Positions 34,586 through 43,967 of a stretch of DNA of 64,000 bases are shown here, one piece after another. The position numbers were made by a program, and so were the translations under genes. Below the pieces are notes generated by a model. That model was not told the DNA's origin. It saw only the letters and a list, made by a program, of their open reading frames with translations, and did not search any database. Position 1 is the stretch's first letter, and the number at the start of each line of letters is the position of its first letter. Source of the DNA: JAUASW01 sp036880965 (lineage in GTDB: Bacteria; Pseudomonadota; Gammaproteobacteria; Burkholderiales; Burkholderiaceae_C); NCBI RefSeq assembly GCF_036880965.1, contig NZ_JBAJMV010000001.1, positions 744,001-808,000 of the forward strand, given 5' to 3'.

Positions 34586-35371
34586 TCAGCGAACGATGCC
34601 GCGAGCGGCCGAGGCAAGGAAGTCAAGCATCAGCTGAACCTCGGCGTCACCGCCCTGCCCGCGCAACTGCCCGATCTCGGCGATGGACTGCTCCAGCGTC
34701 AGGTTGCTGCGGTAGAGCAGCTTGTGGATCTGCTTGACGACGGCGATCTGCTCGGCCGTGAAGTCGCGCCGGCGCAGGCCGACCAGGTTCAACCCCCGCG
34801 CGGCCAGCGGATGGCCATCCACGGTCATGAAGGGCGGCACGTCCTGCGAAACATGGGCCTGGAAGCCCACCATCGCGTGGTCGCCGATGCGCATGCGTTG
34901 CAAGACGCCGGTCAGGCCGCCGATGGTGACCCAGTCGCCCACCTGCACATGACCGGCCAGTGTGGCGCCATTGGCCAGCACGCACTGGTTGCCGAGCACC
35001 ACGTCATGGGCCAGGTGAACATAGGCCATGACCCAATTGTCGTCGCCGACACGGGTCTCGCCGCGGTCCTGCACCGTGCCGATATTGAAGGTGCAGAACT
35101 CGCGCACCGTGTTGCGGTCGCCGATGACCAGGGTCGTCGGCTCGCCGGCGTATTTCTTGTCCTGGTTGGGCGCACCAATCGAGCTGAACTGGAAGAAGCG
35201 GTTGTCACGACCAATGGTCGTGTGGCCCTCGATCACCACATGCGGGCCGACGACGGTGCCGGCGCCGATCGTCACATGCGGGCCGATCAGCGAGTAGGCG
35301 CCGACCTCGACCGAGTCGTCCAGCTCGGCCGCCGGATCGATGATCGCGGTCGGATGGATGCGGGCGGTCAT
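34586..35371 (-). CDS. lpxA: UDP-N-acetylglucosamine O-acyltransferase LpxA
   Basis: 261 residues. First step of lipid A synthesis, moving a 3-hydroxyacyl chain from ACP to UDP-GlcNAc. The left-handed beta helix of hexapeptide repeats covers about 5-180 (IHPTAIIDPAAELDDSVEVG onward). The catalytic His is in the segment AYVHLAHD (H122). The C-terminal helical domain begins near GLRRRDFT. It lies 7 bases after fabZ. Confidence 0.97.
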   Translation of the reverse strand: MTARIHPTAIIDPAAELDDSVEVGAYSLIGPHVTIGAGTVVGPHVVIEGHTTIGRDNRFFQFSSIGAPNQDKKYAGEPTTLVIGDRNTVREFCTFNIGTVQDRGETRVGDDNWVMAYVHLAHDVVLGNQCVLANGATLAGHVQVGDWVTIGGLTGVLQRMRIGDHAMVGFQAHVSQDVPPFMTVDGHPLAARGLNLVGLRRRDFTAEQIAVVKQIHKLLYRSNLTLEQSIAEIGQLRGQGGDAEVQLMLDFLASAARGIVR

Positions 35372-35378
35372 GAGCGGT

Positions 35379-35834
35379 TCAGCCCTCGATACGGCGCATC
35401 GTGCAGATCAGCTGGGCCTCCGCGGCCACCTCTTCACCCACCAGCACCTGGCCGCTGAACTTGTAGATGCCGGCCTTGGCGCGGTCCAGCTTGACGTCCA
35501 GGAACAGCTGATCACCCGGCTCGACCGGACGCTTGAAGCGCGCATTGTCGATGCCGACGAAATAGACAACCGAGTTGTCGTCCAGTTCCAGGTCAGCGGT
35601 GACCAGGGCCAGCAGCGTCGCCGCCTGGGCCAGCGCCTCGATCATCAGCACGCCCGGCATGACCGGGCGGTGCGGGAAGTGTCCGGTGAACTGCGGCTCG
35701 TTGATGCTGACGTTCTTCAGCGCGCGGATGGCCACGCCTTTCTCCAGCGTCAACACGCGATCCACCAGCAGGAACGGGTAGCGATGGGGCAGTTTCTTCA
35801 GGATCTGGTGGATGTCGAGCATCATGTCTGTCAC
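35379..35834 (-). CDS. fabZ: 3-hydroxyacyl-ACP dehydratase FabZ
   Basis: 151 residues from a GTG at 35834 that overlaps the lpxD stop as GTGA; an ATG at 35825 (MMLDIHQ) is the alternative, but only the GTG has a purine-rich GAGAAG upstream. Removes water from 3-hydroxyacyl-ACP in fatty acid synthesis. The hot-dog fold has the core LPHRYPFLLVDRV and the active-site His and Glu in GHFPHRPVMPGVLMIEALAQ (H52, E66). It competes with LpxA for the same acyl-ACP, which explains the conserved lpxD-fabZ-lpxA order. Confidence 0.96.
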   Translation of the reverse strand: MTDMMLDIHQILKKLPHRYPFLLVDRVLTLEKGVAIRALKNVSINEPQFTGHFPHRPVMPGVLMIEALAQAATLLALVTADLELDDNSVVYFVGIDNARFKRPVEPGDQLFLDVKLDRAKAGIYKFSGQVLVGEEVAAEAQLICTMRRIEG

Positions 35835-36868
35835 TTTAAATTCTTCTCAAGGGCGCGGACGCGTTCGCGCAGCGCGTGGAGTTGACGCAGCGTGGCTGCA
35901 TTTTTCTCCCAGCTGGCATTGTCGTCGAACGGAAACATGCCGCTGTAGATGCCCGGCTTGTTGATGGAGCGCGTGATGGCGGTGCCCGCCGACACATGCA
36001 CGCCATCGACCAGGCTCAGATGCCCGAGGATGATGGCCGCACCGCCCACGGTGCAATGTTTGCCTATCACCGCACTGCCTGCCACGCCCACGCAACCGGC
36101 CATGGCCGTGTGCGCTCCCACCTGCACGTTGTGCGCGATCTGGATCAGGTTGTCCAGCTTGACGCCGTCTTCGATCACCGTGTCGCCCAGCGCGCCGCGA
36201 TCGATACAGGTGTTCGCGCCGATTTCAACCTCATTGCCGATACGCACCGCACCGAGCTGCTCGATCTTGACCCATGCGCCCTGGCTGGGTGCAAAGCCAA
36301 AGCCGTCGGCACCGATCACCACGCCCCCATGGACGATGCAGCGTTCACCGATGCTGCAATCGAAGCCCAGGGTCACCCGCGCAGCGAGCCGCGTGCCCGC
36401 GCCGATCCGGGCGTTGCGCTCGATCACGCAGTGCGCCCCGATGCGCGCGCCGTCGCCGATCCGGGCATCCGCTTCCACCACCGCCAGAGGGCCGATGTCG
36501 ACATCAGCACCAATGGTGGCACTCGGGTCAATCACCGCACTGGGATGGATGCGCGCCGCCGACTGCGGCCGGACGCGCGCGGCCCACCACTGAGTGAGCC
36601 GGGCGAAATACAGGTAGGGATCGGGTGTGACGATGGCGGCGCCGCGGGCGGCGGCCACCTCGGCCAGCGCTGGCGCCACGATCACACAGGCGGCGCGGCT
36701 CTCATTGAGCTGCGACTGGTAGCGTGGATTGGCCAGGAATGCCAGCGAACGCGCCGAGGCTTCGGCCAGTGGCTGAAGCGAGTCAATCTCGGTGTGGGCG
36801 TCGCCATGAAGATCGCCGCCCAAGGCGGCGATCACATCAGCCAGCGTGGTGATGGCGACGGCAGCCAA
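35831..36868 (-). CDS. lpxD: UDP-3-O-acylglucosamine N-acyltransferase LpxD
   Basis: 345 residues, apparently from a TTG directly after the skp stop; no ATG or GTG lies nearby in frame. Third step of lipid A synthesis. The N-terminal uridine-binding domain includes RSLAFLANPRYQSQL (about 39-53), followed by a left-handed beta helix of hexapeptide repeats (IHPSAVIDPSATIGADVDIG onward) and a C-terminal helix. The active-site His is in LIQIAHNVQVG. The TTG start should limit expression relative to skp. Confidence 0.95.
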   Translation of the reverse strand: MAAVAITTLADVIAALGGDLHGDAHTEIDSLQPLAEASARSLAFLANPRYQSQLNESRAACVIVAPALAEVAAARGAAIVTPDPYLYFARLTQWWAARVRPQSAARIHPSAVIDPSATIGADVDIGPLAVVEADARIGDGARIGAHCVIERNARIGAGTRLAARVTLGFDCSIGERCIVHGGVVIGADGFGFAPSQGAWVKIEQLGAVRIGNEVEIGANTCIDRGALGDTVIEDGVKLDNLIQIAHNVQVGAHTAMAGCVGVAGSAVIGKHCTVGGAAIILGHLSLVDGVHVSAGTAITRSINKPGIYSGMFPFDDNASWEKNAATLRQLHALRERVRALEKNLK

Positions 36869-37378
36869 TCACTTCTGCGCGTTGAGGGCGTCGATCACCT
36901 TCTTGGTGATGTCGACGCGCGAGCTGGCCAGCACTGCATCCTGCACGATCAGGTCGTACTTTTCGTTGTCGAAGATCTGCTTGATCACGCGGTTGGCGCG
37001 CTCGATCATGGCCGTCATTTCCTCGGTCTGGCGGCGCTGCAGGTCTTCCTTGAACTCGCGCAGCTTGCGCTGCAGTTGCAGACCCTGGTCGGACAGATCA
37101 CGCTGGCGGCGCAGGCGCTCGGTCTCGGACAGGCTCGGAGCGTCCTTTTCCAGCTTCTCTTCACCAAGGCGCACCTTGGTCTCAAAGTCCTTGAGTTCCT
37201 TTTCGCGCTTGCTGAATTCGGCTTCAAGACGAGCCTGCGCCGCCTTGGCCGCACTGCTCTCACGACTGATCCGCTCGCTGTTGACGTAGCCGATCTTCAG
37301 CTCTTGGGCCTGGGCCGACAGCGTCGGCAGCGAGGTGATGGCAGCAATGGCCATCGCAGTAAGCAGCTTGCTCTTCAT
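36869..37378 (-). CDS. skp: Periplasmic chaperone Skp (OmpH)
   Basis: 169 residues with a signal peptide (about 1-24, ending SAQA). Periplasmic chaperone that carries unfolded outer-membrane proteins toward the Bam complex. The mature part begins LKIGYVNSERI and continues as long charged coiled-coil arms (about 45-125), then IFDNEKYDLIVQDAV. Its ATG overlaps the bamA stop (ATGA). Confidence 0.96.
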   Translation of the reverse strand: MKSKLLTAMAIAAITSLPTLSAQAQELKIGYVNSERISRESSAAKAAQARLEAEFSKREKELKDFETKVRLGEEKLEKDAPSLSETERLRRQRDLSDQGLQLQRKLREFKEDLQRRQTEEMTAMIERANRVIKQIFDNEKYDLIVQDAVLASSRVDITKKVIDALNAQK

Positions 37379-39732
37379 CAGAATGCAGTCCCGATCTGGA
37401 ATTGGAATTTCTCGATTCTATCTTTGCCGTACTTGCGGATTGGCGCGCCATAGCTGAGGCGCAGCGGGCCCATCGGCGACATCCAGCTCAAGCCGATACC
37501 GGCCGAAGCCCGAAGCATATCCGGACCATCGATCAGATTGCCATCGCGCCCCTTGCTGTCGCGGTCCCAGCGCAGCTTGGTGTATTCGGCCCAGACACCA
37601 CCGGCATCGATGAAGCCGAACAGGCGGAAGGTCTTGTCATTGCCAGAGCCAGGCACCGGCAGGTACATCTCGGCATTGATGTTCAGGCGGCGGTTACCGC
37701 CTGAATAGGAACCCGTCACGTCCACCGGACCGAGCGAGCCGGCCTCGAACACCCGCACCGAGCCCAGGCCGCCTGCGTAGAAGTTCTTGAAGATCGGATA
37801 TTCACGGCCGCCCAGGCCAGCGCCATAGCCGAACTCGGCGTTGACCATCAGCGTGAACTTCGGGCCGTAGACCTGGAAGAACTGCTGGTATTGCAGGTTG
37901 GCGCGCACGAAGCGCGAGTCACCCACCGGGCTCAGTTCGAAGTTGGCGCGCTGATACTTGCCGGCCATCGGCGAAAGCACGCTGTCGCGGTTGTCACGCT
38001 GCCAGCCGATCGTCAAGGGGAAAGACGTGCTCTTCTGACCGAACTGCTGGCGGTACAGGAAGTAGCTGTTCGGCAGGCCGGCCGAGGTAGTGATCTTGGT
38101 CTCTTCGTAGCCTGCGCCGAAGAACACGGTGTCCTGCTCGGAGAAGGGCACGCCAAAGCGCAGCGAGCCGCCACGAGTGACCAGCTGGTAGAACTCACCC
38201 AGCGTGTTCAACGGCTTCGTGGTGCGGTAGAACACGTCCACGGCGCGCGAGATGCCGTCCACCGTGAAATACGGGTCCACCGTGCTGAAGGTCAGCGCGC
38301 GGCCGGTACGGGCCGTGTTGACTTCAACGCCGAGGTAGTTGCCGGAGCCAAAGACGTTGTCCTGGCGGATTGAGCCGCTCAAGGACATGCCCTGCTGGCT
38401 GGAGTAGCCGGCACCGACCATGATGTTGCCGGTCGGGCGCTCGGTCACCGTCATCACCACATCGACCTGGTCTTGCGCGCCGGGCACTTCGTTGGTTTCG
38501 AAGTTGACGTCCTTGAAGTAGCCCAGGCGCTCGACGCGGTCTCGCGAGGCCTTGATGCGACCACCGTCGTACCAGGCCGATTCGAACTGGCGGAATTCGC
38601 GGCGAATGACTTCATCGCGGGTCCGCGAGTTGCCGGAGACCAGCATCTTGCGCACATAGACGCGGCGCTGCGGGTCGGCCACGAAGGTCACCGTGACGCG
38701 GCCGGTGGCGCGGTCGATGTCCTGGCGGCTCTCGACGCGCGCGAACGCATAGCCGTAGGTGCCGTAAAGGTCTGTGAAGTTGCGCGTGGTCGCATTGACC
38801 GCGTCCACACGGTAGGGCTCGCCCGGGCGCAAGGCCACCAGGCGCTTGAACTCTTCGTCGCGGCCCAGGAACTCGCCTTCGAGCTTGACGTCGGTGACCA
38901 TGAAGGGCTCGCCCTCACGCACCGTGATCGCCACGTTGATGCTTTGCTTGTCCGGCGAGATCGTGACCTGGGTCGAGGCGACAGCGAAGTCCAGATAGCC
39001 CCGGTTCAGGTAATGGGAGCGGATCTTTTCCAGATCGGCTTCCAGCTTGGCGCGCGAATAGCGGTCGGTCTTGGTGTACCAGGTCAGCCAGCCGGTGGTG
39101 GTCTGCTCCAGGAGGCCCAGCAGCGTGCTCTCCGAGAACACCTTGCTGCCGCGAATGCTGATCTCGCCGATCTTGGCGGGCTCGCCCTCCACCACCGTGA
39201 AAGCCACGTTCACGCGGTTGCGCTCCAGTGGCGTGATCGTGGTCGTGACCTGTGCGCCGTAGAGGCTGCGGGTCAGGTACTGGCGCTTGAGTTCCTGCTC
39301 GGCGCGGTCGGCCAGTGCCTTGTCGAAAGCCTTGCCTTCGCCGATGCCGACGTCCTTCAGGGACTTGGACAGCGCTTCGGTGTCGAACTCCTTCAGGCCG
39401 ACGAAGCTCACATTGGCGATGATCGGGCGCTCTTCGATCACCACCACCGCGGTGGTGCCGTCGATGTTGATGCGCACGTCCTTGAACAGGCCGGTGGCAA
39501 ACAGGGCGCGCAGCGCTGCGGCACCCTTTTCATCGTTGTAGGTATCGCCGATGCGGAAAGGCAGCGACGCAAAGACGGTGCCCGGATCGGTGCGCTGTGC
39601 GCCCTCGACGCGGATGTCCTTGAGGACGAAGGGATCGACTGCCCAGGCCGCACCGGTGTGCAGCACGGCGGCGAGCGCCAAGGTCAGGACTGACGGACGC
39701 ATACGCGCGCGGTGGCTTTTCATCAGGGACAT
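37378..39732 (-). CDS. bamA: Outer membrane protein assembly factor BamA
   Basis: 784 residues. Folds and inserts beta-barrel proteins into the outer membrane. The signal peptide ends near AAWA (about residue 31). POTRA domains follow (VLKDIRVEGAQRTDPGTVF at the start of the first), then a 16-strand barrel ending in the phenylalanine signature QFQIGTAF. ATGs at 39732, 39723 and 39702 are possible starts; all give a signal peptide. bamB lies at the other end of this window in a different operon. Confidence 0.97.
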   Translation of the reverse strand: MSLMKSHRARMRPSVLTLALAAVLHTGAAWAVDPFVLKDIRVEGAQRTDPGTVFASLPFRIGDTYNDEKGAAALRALFATGLFKDVRINIDGTTAVVVIEERPIIANVSFVGLKEFDTEALSKSLKDVGIGEGKAFDKALADRAEQELKRQYLTRSLYGAQVTTTITPLERNRVNVAFTVVEGEPAKIGEISIRGSKVFSESTLLGLLEQTTTGWLTWYTKTDRYSRAKLEADLEKIRSHYLNRGYLDFAVASTQVTISPDKQSINVAITVREGEPFMVTDVKLEGEFLGRDEEFKRLVALRPGEPYRVDAVNATTRNFTDLYGTYGYAFARVESRQDIDRATGRVTVTFVADPQRRVYVRKMLVSGNSRTRDEVIRREFRQFESAWYDGGRIKASRDRVERLGYFKDVNFETNEVPGAQDQVDVVMTVTERPTGNIMVGAGYSSQQGMSLSGSIRQDNVFGSGNYLGVEVNTARTGRALTFSTVDPYFTVDGISRAVDVFYRTTKPLNTLGEFYQLVTRGGSLRFGVPFSEQDTVFFGAGYEETKITTSAGLPNSYFLYRQQFGQKSTSFPLTIGWQRDNRDSVLSPMAGKYQRANFELSPVGDSRFVRANLQYQQFFQVYGPKFTLMVNAEFGYGAGLGGREYPIFKNFYAGGLGSVRVFEAGSLGPVDVTGSYSGGNRRLNINAEMYLPVPGSGNDKTFRLFGFIDAGGVWAEYTKLRWDRDSKGRDGNLIDGPDMLRASAGIGLSWMSPMGPLRLSYGAPIRKYGKDRIEKFQFQIGTAF

Positions 39733-39744
39733 GCGAACGGAGAT

Positions 39745-41115
39745 TCAGTACAGGCCCAGCTTGTGGGCCATATCGTTAGACAGGGCAAGCGCCATCATCA
39801 GCAGCAGGACGAACGCGCCTACGCGCTGCAGCTGCCTGTGCCACCACTCCGAGACGGGGCGACCGCTCAGACCCTCGAAAAGATAATACATCAGGTGTCC
39901 CCCATCGAGCATCGGCAAGGGCAGCAGGTTCAGGACGCCGAGGCTGACACTCACCAGTGCAAGAAAGCTCAGGAAGTAGCTCAGGCCCATGGTCAGGGAC
40001 TGGCCGGCATAGTCGGCAATGGTCAGTGGGCCGCTGAGGTTCTTCAAAGATGCTTCGCCGACAAGCATGCGACCGAAGACCTGCAAGGTCATCGTCGAGA
40101 CCTCCCAGGTGCGTTCGACACCGCCCATCAACGCATCAACAAGGGATCGGCTGACCGTGACCATCTCGGGCGGCGCGCCCACCATGGCCTCGATACGGCC
40201 CTGTTTCTTCTCGCCGCTCTGGACGGCCTGCGGCGTGACCTGCAGCTCCAGCACCTGGCCGGCACGCTCGATCTTCCATTGCATCGCTCGGCCCTGCTCG
40301 CCATCGACGGCCGCCCGGATGCGTTCACGCAGGGCCGCAGCATCGGAGGGCGCGACGCCATCGACACTCAGCACGCGATCTCCCTTGAGCAAGCCCGCCT
40401 GTGCGCCCGCACCGGTCGGGTTGAGCTGGCCCAGCACTGGTTCACTGAACGGCAGACCCAGGCCGATGCGCTTCAAGAGCTGGGCGTCGAGCTCGCCCTT
40501 GGGTATCAGATCGGTTTCCAGCGTGACGCTGCGTCGGCCATGGCCGGCACGGTCACTCACGCTCAGTACCAGGCGTTCGCCACGCGACACCGAACGCATC
40601 AGGTGCCAGCGCAGTTCGGGCAAGGACTGCAGCTCGGTCCAGGTCTGGCCATCGGTCGAAACCGCCTGCACCCAGTCACCTGCCCGCAGGCCGGCGCGTT
40701 CGGCCAGGCTGCCGGCATGCGGCGCGCTCAGTACCGATTTCGGCTCTTCGACACCCAGCCAGCTGGCTGCTGCAAACAGCAGCATGGCCAGCAGCAGGTT
40801 GATCAGAGGCCCGGCCGCGACGATGGCCGCGCGTTCCTTCAGCGGCCGGTTGTTGAAGGCCTGCTCGCGCATGTCTGCTGGCACCGGGCCTTCGCTTTCG
40901 TCCAGCATGCGCACATAGCCGCCCAACGGCAACAGGCTCAAGGTGAATTCGGTTGCCCCCGGATGGGCCTGTCTGCGCCAGAGCACACGGCCGAATCCGA
41001 TGGAGAAACGCAGCACTTTCACGCCGCAGCGGCGAGCAACCCAGTAGTGGCCAAACTCGTGCACCGGCACCAGGATGCCGACGGTCAGGAGAAAGCCGAG
41101 GATCTGCAGAGTCAC
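39745..41115 (-). CDS. rseP: Site-2 zinc protease RseP
   Basis: 456 residues from a GTG that overlaps the dxr stop (GTGA). Inner-membrane protease that cuts anti-sigma factor RseA and leftover signal peptides. The zinc motif HEFGH is at residues 19-23 in the first membrane segment; the third ligand lies in LPLPMLDGGHL near the C-terminus. Two PDZ domains lie in the periplasmic part (for example GSLAERAGLRAGDWVQAV and AGAQAGLLKGDRVLSV). The position before bamA links envelope stress control to outer-membrane assembly. Confidence 0.97.
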   Translation of the reverse strand: MTLQILGFLLTVGILVPVHEFGHYWVARRCGVKVLRFSIGFGRVLWRRQAHPGATEFTLSLLPLGGYVRMLDESEGPVPADMREQAFNNRPLKERAAIVAAGPLINLLLAMLLFAAASWLGVEEPKSVLSAPHAGSLAERAGLRAGDWVQAVSTDGQTWTELQSLPELRWHLMRSVSRGERLVLSVSDRAGHGRRSVTLETDLIPKGELDAQLLKRIGLGLPFSEPVLGQLNPTGAGAQAGLLKGDRVLSVDGVAPSDAAALRERIRAAVDGEQGRAMQWKIERAGQVLELQVTPQAVQSGEKKQGRIEAMVGAPPEMVTVSRSLVDALMGGVERTWEVSTMTLQVFGRMLVGEASLKNLSGPLTIADYAGQSLTMGLSYFLSFLALVSVSLGVLNLLPLPMLDGGHLMYYLFEGLSGRPVSEWWHRQLQRVGAFVLLLMMALALSNDMAHKLGLY

Positions 41116-42314
41116 GCGGAAATGGCCTTCATCAGGTCTTGCGCATGCCGCCGGGCCCGGGCATCGAGGGCCAGCAGGCCTTCGACGCTTTCACACTCGC
41201 CAGCCTCGGGCTGCAATTGCTCCAGCGAGGCCTGGTTGACCTGGTGGATCTGGTCGAAGCGCAGACTGCCCGCCAGGAAGGCCGCGACGGCCTCTTCATT
41301 GGCGGCATTGAGAACAGCCGTGGAACCTTCGGCGCCACGCAGCGCTGCCCAAGACAGATGCAGGCCCGGGAAGCGCCGCTCGTCCGCCTCTTCGAAGCTC
41401 AGCGACGGGCAGGTCAGGAGATCCAGGCGCTGTGCGCCCGATTCGATGCGCTCGGGGAAGGACAGGGCATAGGCGATGGGCACCCGCATGTCGGGCGTGC
41501 CCAGTTGAGCCAGCACCGACATGTCGCGGCACACGACCATCGAATGGATCAGGCTTTGCGGATGAATCAGCACCCGAACCTGCTCGGGCTTCAGGTCGAA
41601 CAGCCAGCGCGCCTCGATCACCTCGAGCGCCTTGTTCATCATGGTGGCCGAATCGACCGAGATCTTGCGGCCCATCACCCAGTTCGGATGTGCGCAGGCC
41701 TGGTCGGGCGTCACGTCACGCAAGGTGGCGGGGTCACGCTGGCGGAACGGGCCGCCAGAGGCCGTCAGCACGATGTGATCGATGCGCTGGTGCCAGGTCT
41801 TGCGGTCTTCGGGCAGGCATTGAAAGATGGCCGAATGCTCGCTGTCCACGGGCAGCAGCGTGGCTCCGCCCTCCTCGACCGCGCGCATGAAAAGCGCGCC
41901 ACCGAGCACGATGGCTTCCTTGTTGGCCAGCAGGAGGCGCTTGCCGGCGCGCGCCGCGGCCAGCGCCGGCGCGAGGCCGGCCGCGCCGACGATGGCGGCC
42001 ATCACCATGTCCACGTCGGGGTGCGCGGAGATGTCGGACAGCGCCCGAGCGCCGTCCAGCACCTCGGTGTGACCGCCCTGCTCGCGCAGCTTCTCGCGCA
42101 ACTGGCGGGCCAGGGCTGCGTCAGGCATGACGGCGAAGCGCGGCTTCCACTGCAGGCATTGGGCGGCCAGCTCATCCACGCGGCTCATCGCGCTGAGCGC
42201 GAACACCTCGTAGCGCTCCGGGTGACGACCCAGCACGTCCAAGGTGCTGGTGCCGATGGAACCGGTGGAACCGAGGATGGAGATGCGCTGCGGGCGCGTG
42301 GAATTCATGCTCAT
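41112..42314 (-). CDS. dxr: 1-deoxy-D-xylulose 5-phosphate reductoisomerase
   Basis: 400 residues from the ATG at 42314, overlapping the cdsA stop (ATGA). Second step of the MEP isoprenoid pathway, NADPH-dependent. Features: the nucleotide motif ISILGSTGSIGTSTLDVL, LLLANKEAIVLGG, the metal-site PVDSEHSAIFQCL, and the flexible-loop region NWVMGRKISVDSATMMNK. It provides precursors for the undecaprenyl product of the neighbouring uppS. Confidence 0.98.
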   Translation of the reverse strand: MSMNSTRPQRISILGSTGSIGTSTLDVLGRHPERYEVFALSAMSRVDELAAQCLQWKPRFAVMPDAALARQLREKLREQGGHTEVLDGARALSDISAHPDVDMVMAAIVGAAGLAPALAAARAGKRLLLANKEAIVLGGALFMRAVEEGGATLLPVDSEHSAIFQCLPEDRKTWHQRIDHIVLTASGGPFRQRDPATLRDVTPDQACAHPNWVMGRKISVDSATMMNKALEVIEARWLFDLKPEQVRVLIHPQSLIHSMVVCRDMSVLAQLGTPDMRVPIAYALSFPERIESGAQRLDLLTCPSLSFEEADERRFPGLHLSWAALRGAEGSTAVLNAANEEAVAAFLAGSLRFDQIHQVNQASLEQLQPEAGECESVEGLLALDARARRHAQDLMKAISA

Positions 42315-43147
42315 AGGCTGCTCAGCGCCAGTGCCAGCGGGAACACCGGCAACAGCGCATCGACACGGTCCAGCACGCCACCGTGGCCGGGCAGCAACTG
42401 GCTGCTGTCCTTGGCACCGACGGCGCGCTTGATCAGCGATTCAAACAGATCGCCAACAACACTCATGCTGGAGAGGAATATCAGGGCCAGCGTGCCGACA
42501 GGCCAGGGCTGACGTTGCAGCAGCTGGAACAGGCTGGGTGAATCGATCTTGAAATGATGCTCGATCACCGCGGTCCAGACCACCGACAGCAGGAGCACGC
42601 CCACCATGCCCGTCCAGACGCCTTCCCAGCTCTTGCCCGGGCTGATGGCCGGCGCCAGCTTGCGACGGCCCATGGTGCGGCCACCGAAATAGGCGGCGAT
42701 GTCGGCCATCCAGACCATGCAAAAGATGGACAAGAGGAAATTGATCCCGATGGCCTTGGCCTGCGCAATCGCCAGCCAGGCGGCCCACAGCGCCACTGCG
42801 CCAAGCACCATGCGCAGCAGCTGAGGAATCTGCGGCCAGCCTTTGACGCCACTGCGCAAGGCATAGGCGCCGCCGAGCACCCACAAGCTGCCGGCCAGCC
42901 ACCAGCACCAGGCCGGCGGCGCGCTGAGGCCCAGGGCCAGCAGCGTGGTTCCGCAGGCAGCGGCGATCGCAGCACCAAAGCTGAGGGCCGGAGCTTGAGG
43001 CAGGCCGTTGAGCTTGGCCCATTCCCAACCACCGGCAGCAATCATCACCAGGGTCAGGATTGCAAACGGCCAGGGCGAAGCGGCAAAAATGGCTGGCAGC
43101 AGAATGGCCAGCAGGACGAGGGCGGTGATGATGCGTGTGCGCAGCAT
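42311..43147 (-). CDS. cdsA: Phosphatidate cytidylyltransferase
   Basis: 278 residues from the ATG at 43147. Makes CDP-diacylglycerol from phosphatidate and CTP in the inner membrane. There are seven or eight hydrophobic segments. The C-terminal family signature is present: GDLFESLIKRAVGAKDSSQ followed by LLPGHGGVLDRVDAL. An in-frame start at 43171 lies in a palindromic repeat and is excluded. uppS lies 83 bases upstream, separated by that repeat. Confidence 0.96.
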   Translation of the reverse strand: MLRTRIITALVLLAILLPAIFAASPWPFAILTLVMIAAGGWEWAKLNGLPQAPALSFGAAIAAACGTTLLALGLSAPPAWCWWLAGSLWVLGGAYALRSGVKGWPQIPQLLRMVLGAVALWAAWLAIAQAKAIGINFLLSIFCMVWMADIAAYFGGRTMGRRKLAPAISPGKSWEGVWTGMVGVLLLSVVWTAVIEHHFKIDSPSLFQLLQRQPWPVGTLALIFLSSMSVVGDLFESLIKRAVGAKDSSQLLPGHGGVLDRVDALLPVFPLALALSSL

Positions 43148-43162
43148 GTCAGTGCCCGCCCG

Positions 43163-43222
43163 GCTGCCCAAAGGGCGCTGTGCGCCCCCTCGGGGAGCAG
43201 GGAACGAAGTGAACGTGGGGGC
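43163..43222. repeat. Palindromic intergenic repeat between uppS and cdsA
   Basis: GCCC-AAA-GGGC and GGGCGC-TGT-GCGCCC overlap at 43166-43187. GCCCCC (43184-43189) and GGGGGC (43217-43222) enclose TCGGGGAGCAGGGAACG and AAGTGAACGT. I recognise the general form (CCCCCTCGGGG...ACGAAGTGA.CGTGGGGGC) as a dispersed intergenic repeat of Burkholderiales genomes; this is from memory and only one copy is seen here. Confidence 0.6.
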
Positions 43223-43230
43223 TCATGATG

Positions 43231-43962
43231 TCAGCTACCCGCCAGGGCCGGTGCTTCCTTGACGCCACCGAAACGCCTGTCGCGTTCACGGAAGGCTTCA
43301 ATGGCCGCATCGAGCTGCTTGGCACCAAACTCGGGCCACAGGCAATCGGAGAAGACAAACTCGGTATAGGCCACCTGCCAGAGCAGGAAGTTGCTGATGC
43401 GAACCTCGCCGCCGGTACGGATGAAGAGGTCCGGGTCCGGCGCATAGCTCATCGCCGTGAATTCCGACAGCTTGGCTTCGGTCAGCTGCTCGGGTGGCAC
43501 GCCGGCCTGCATCGCGGCCTTGCAGGCCTGCACGATGTCCCAGCGGCCGCCGTAGTTGAAGGCCACCGACAGCGTCAGCTTCTTGTTGTCTTGCGTGCGG
43601 GTCTCGGCTTCGTTCCAGGCATTGCGCAGCTTCTCGGAAACCGCCTCGCGGTCGCCAACGATGCGAATGCGCACGCCCATGTCGCCGATTCGCGCCAGGT
43701 AGCGCGACACGGCGGCCAGCACCAGGCCCATCAACCCGGAGACTTCGTCGCTGGACCGCTTCCAGTTCTCGCTGGAGAAGGCAAAGACGGTGAGGTACTC
43801 GATCTCGCGATCGATACAGGCCTGGATCACGTTGACCAGGGCATCGACCCCTTGCTTGTGGCCGAAGAAGCGCGGCAGAAAGCGCTTCTTGGCCCAGCGG
43901 CCATTGCCATCCATCACGATGGCGACGTGGCGCGGTACCGCCTTGCTGATGCTTTCGCTCAC
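43231..43962 (-). CDS. uppS: Undecaprenyl diphosphate synthase
   Basis: 243 residues from a GTG at 43962, 5 bases after the frr stop. cis-Prenyltransferase that makes the C55 carrier lipid for peptidoglycan and O-antigen. Features: HVAIVMDGNGRWAKKR with the catalytic Asp, the RFFGHKQGVDAL segment, FAFSSENWKR, and the C-terminal DLFIRTGGEVRISNFLLWQ. Length is normal. Confidence 0.97.
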   Translation of the reverse strand: MSESISKAVPRHVAIVMDGNGRWAKKRFLPRFFGHKQGVDALVNVIQACIDREIEYLTVFAFSSENWKRSSDEVSGLMGLVLAAVSRYLARIGDMGVRIRIVGDREAVSEKLRNAWNEAETRTQDNKKLTLSVAFNYGGRWDIVQACKAAMQAGVPPEQLTEAKLSEFTAMSYAPDPDLFIRTGGEVRISNFLLWQVAYTEFVFSDCLWPEFGAKQLDAAIEAFRERDRRFGGVKEAPALAGS

Positions 43963-43967
43963 GGGCT

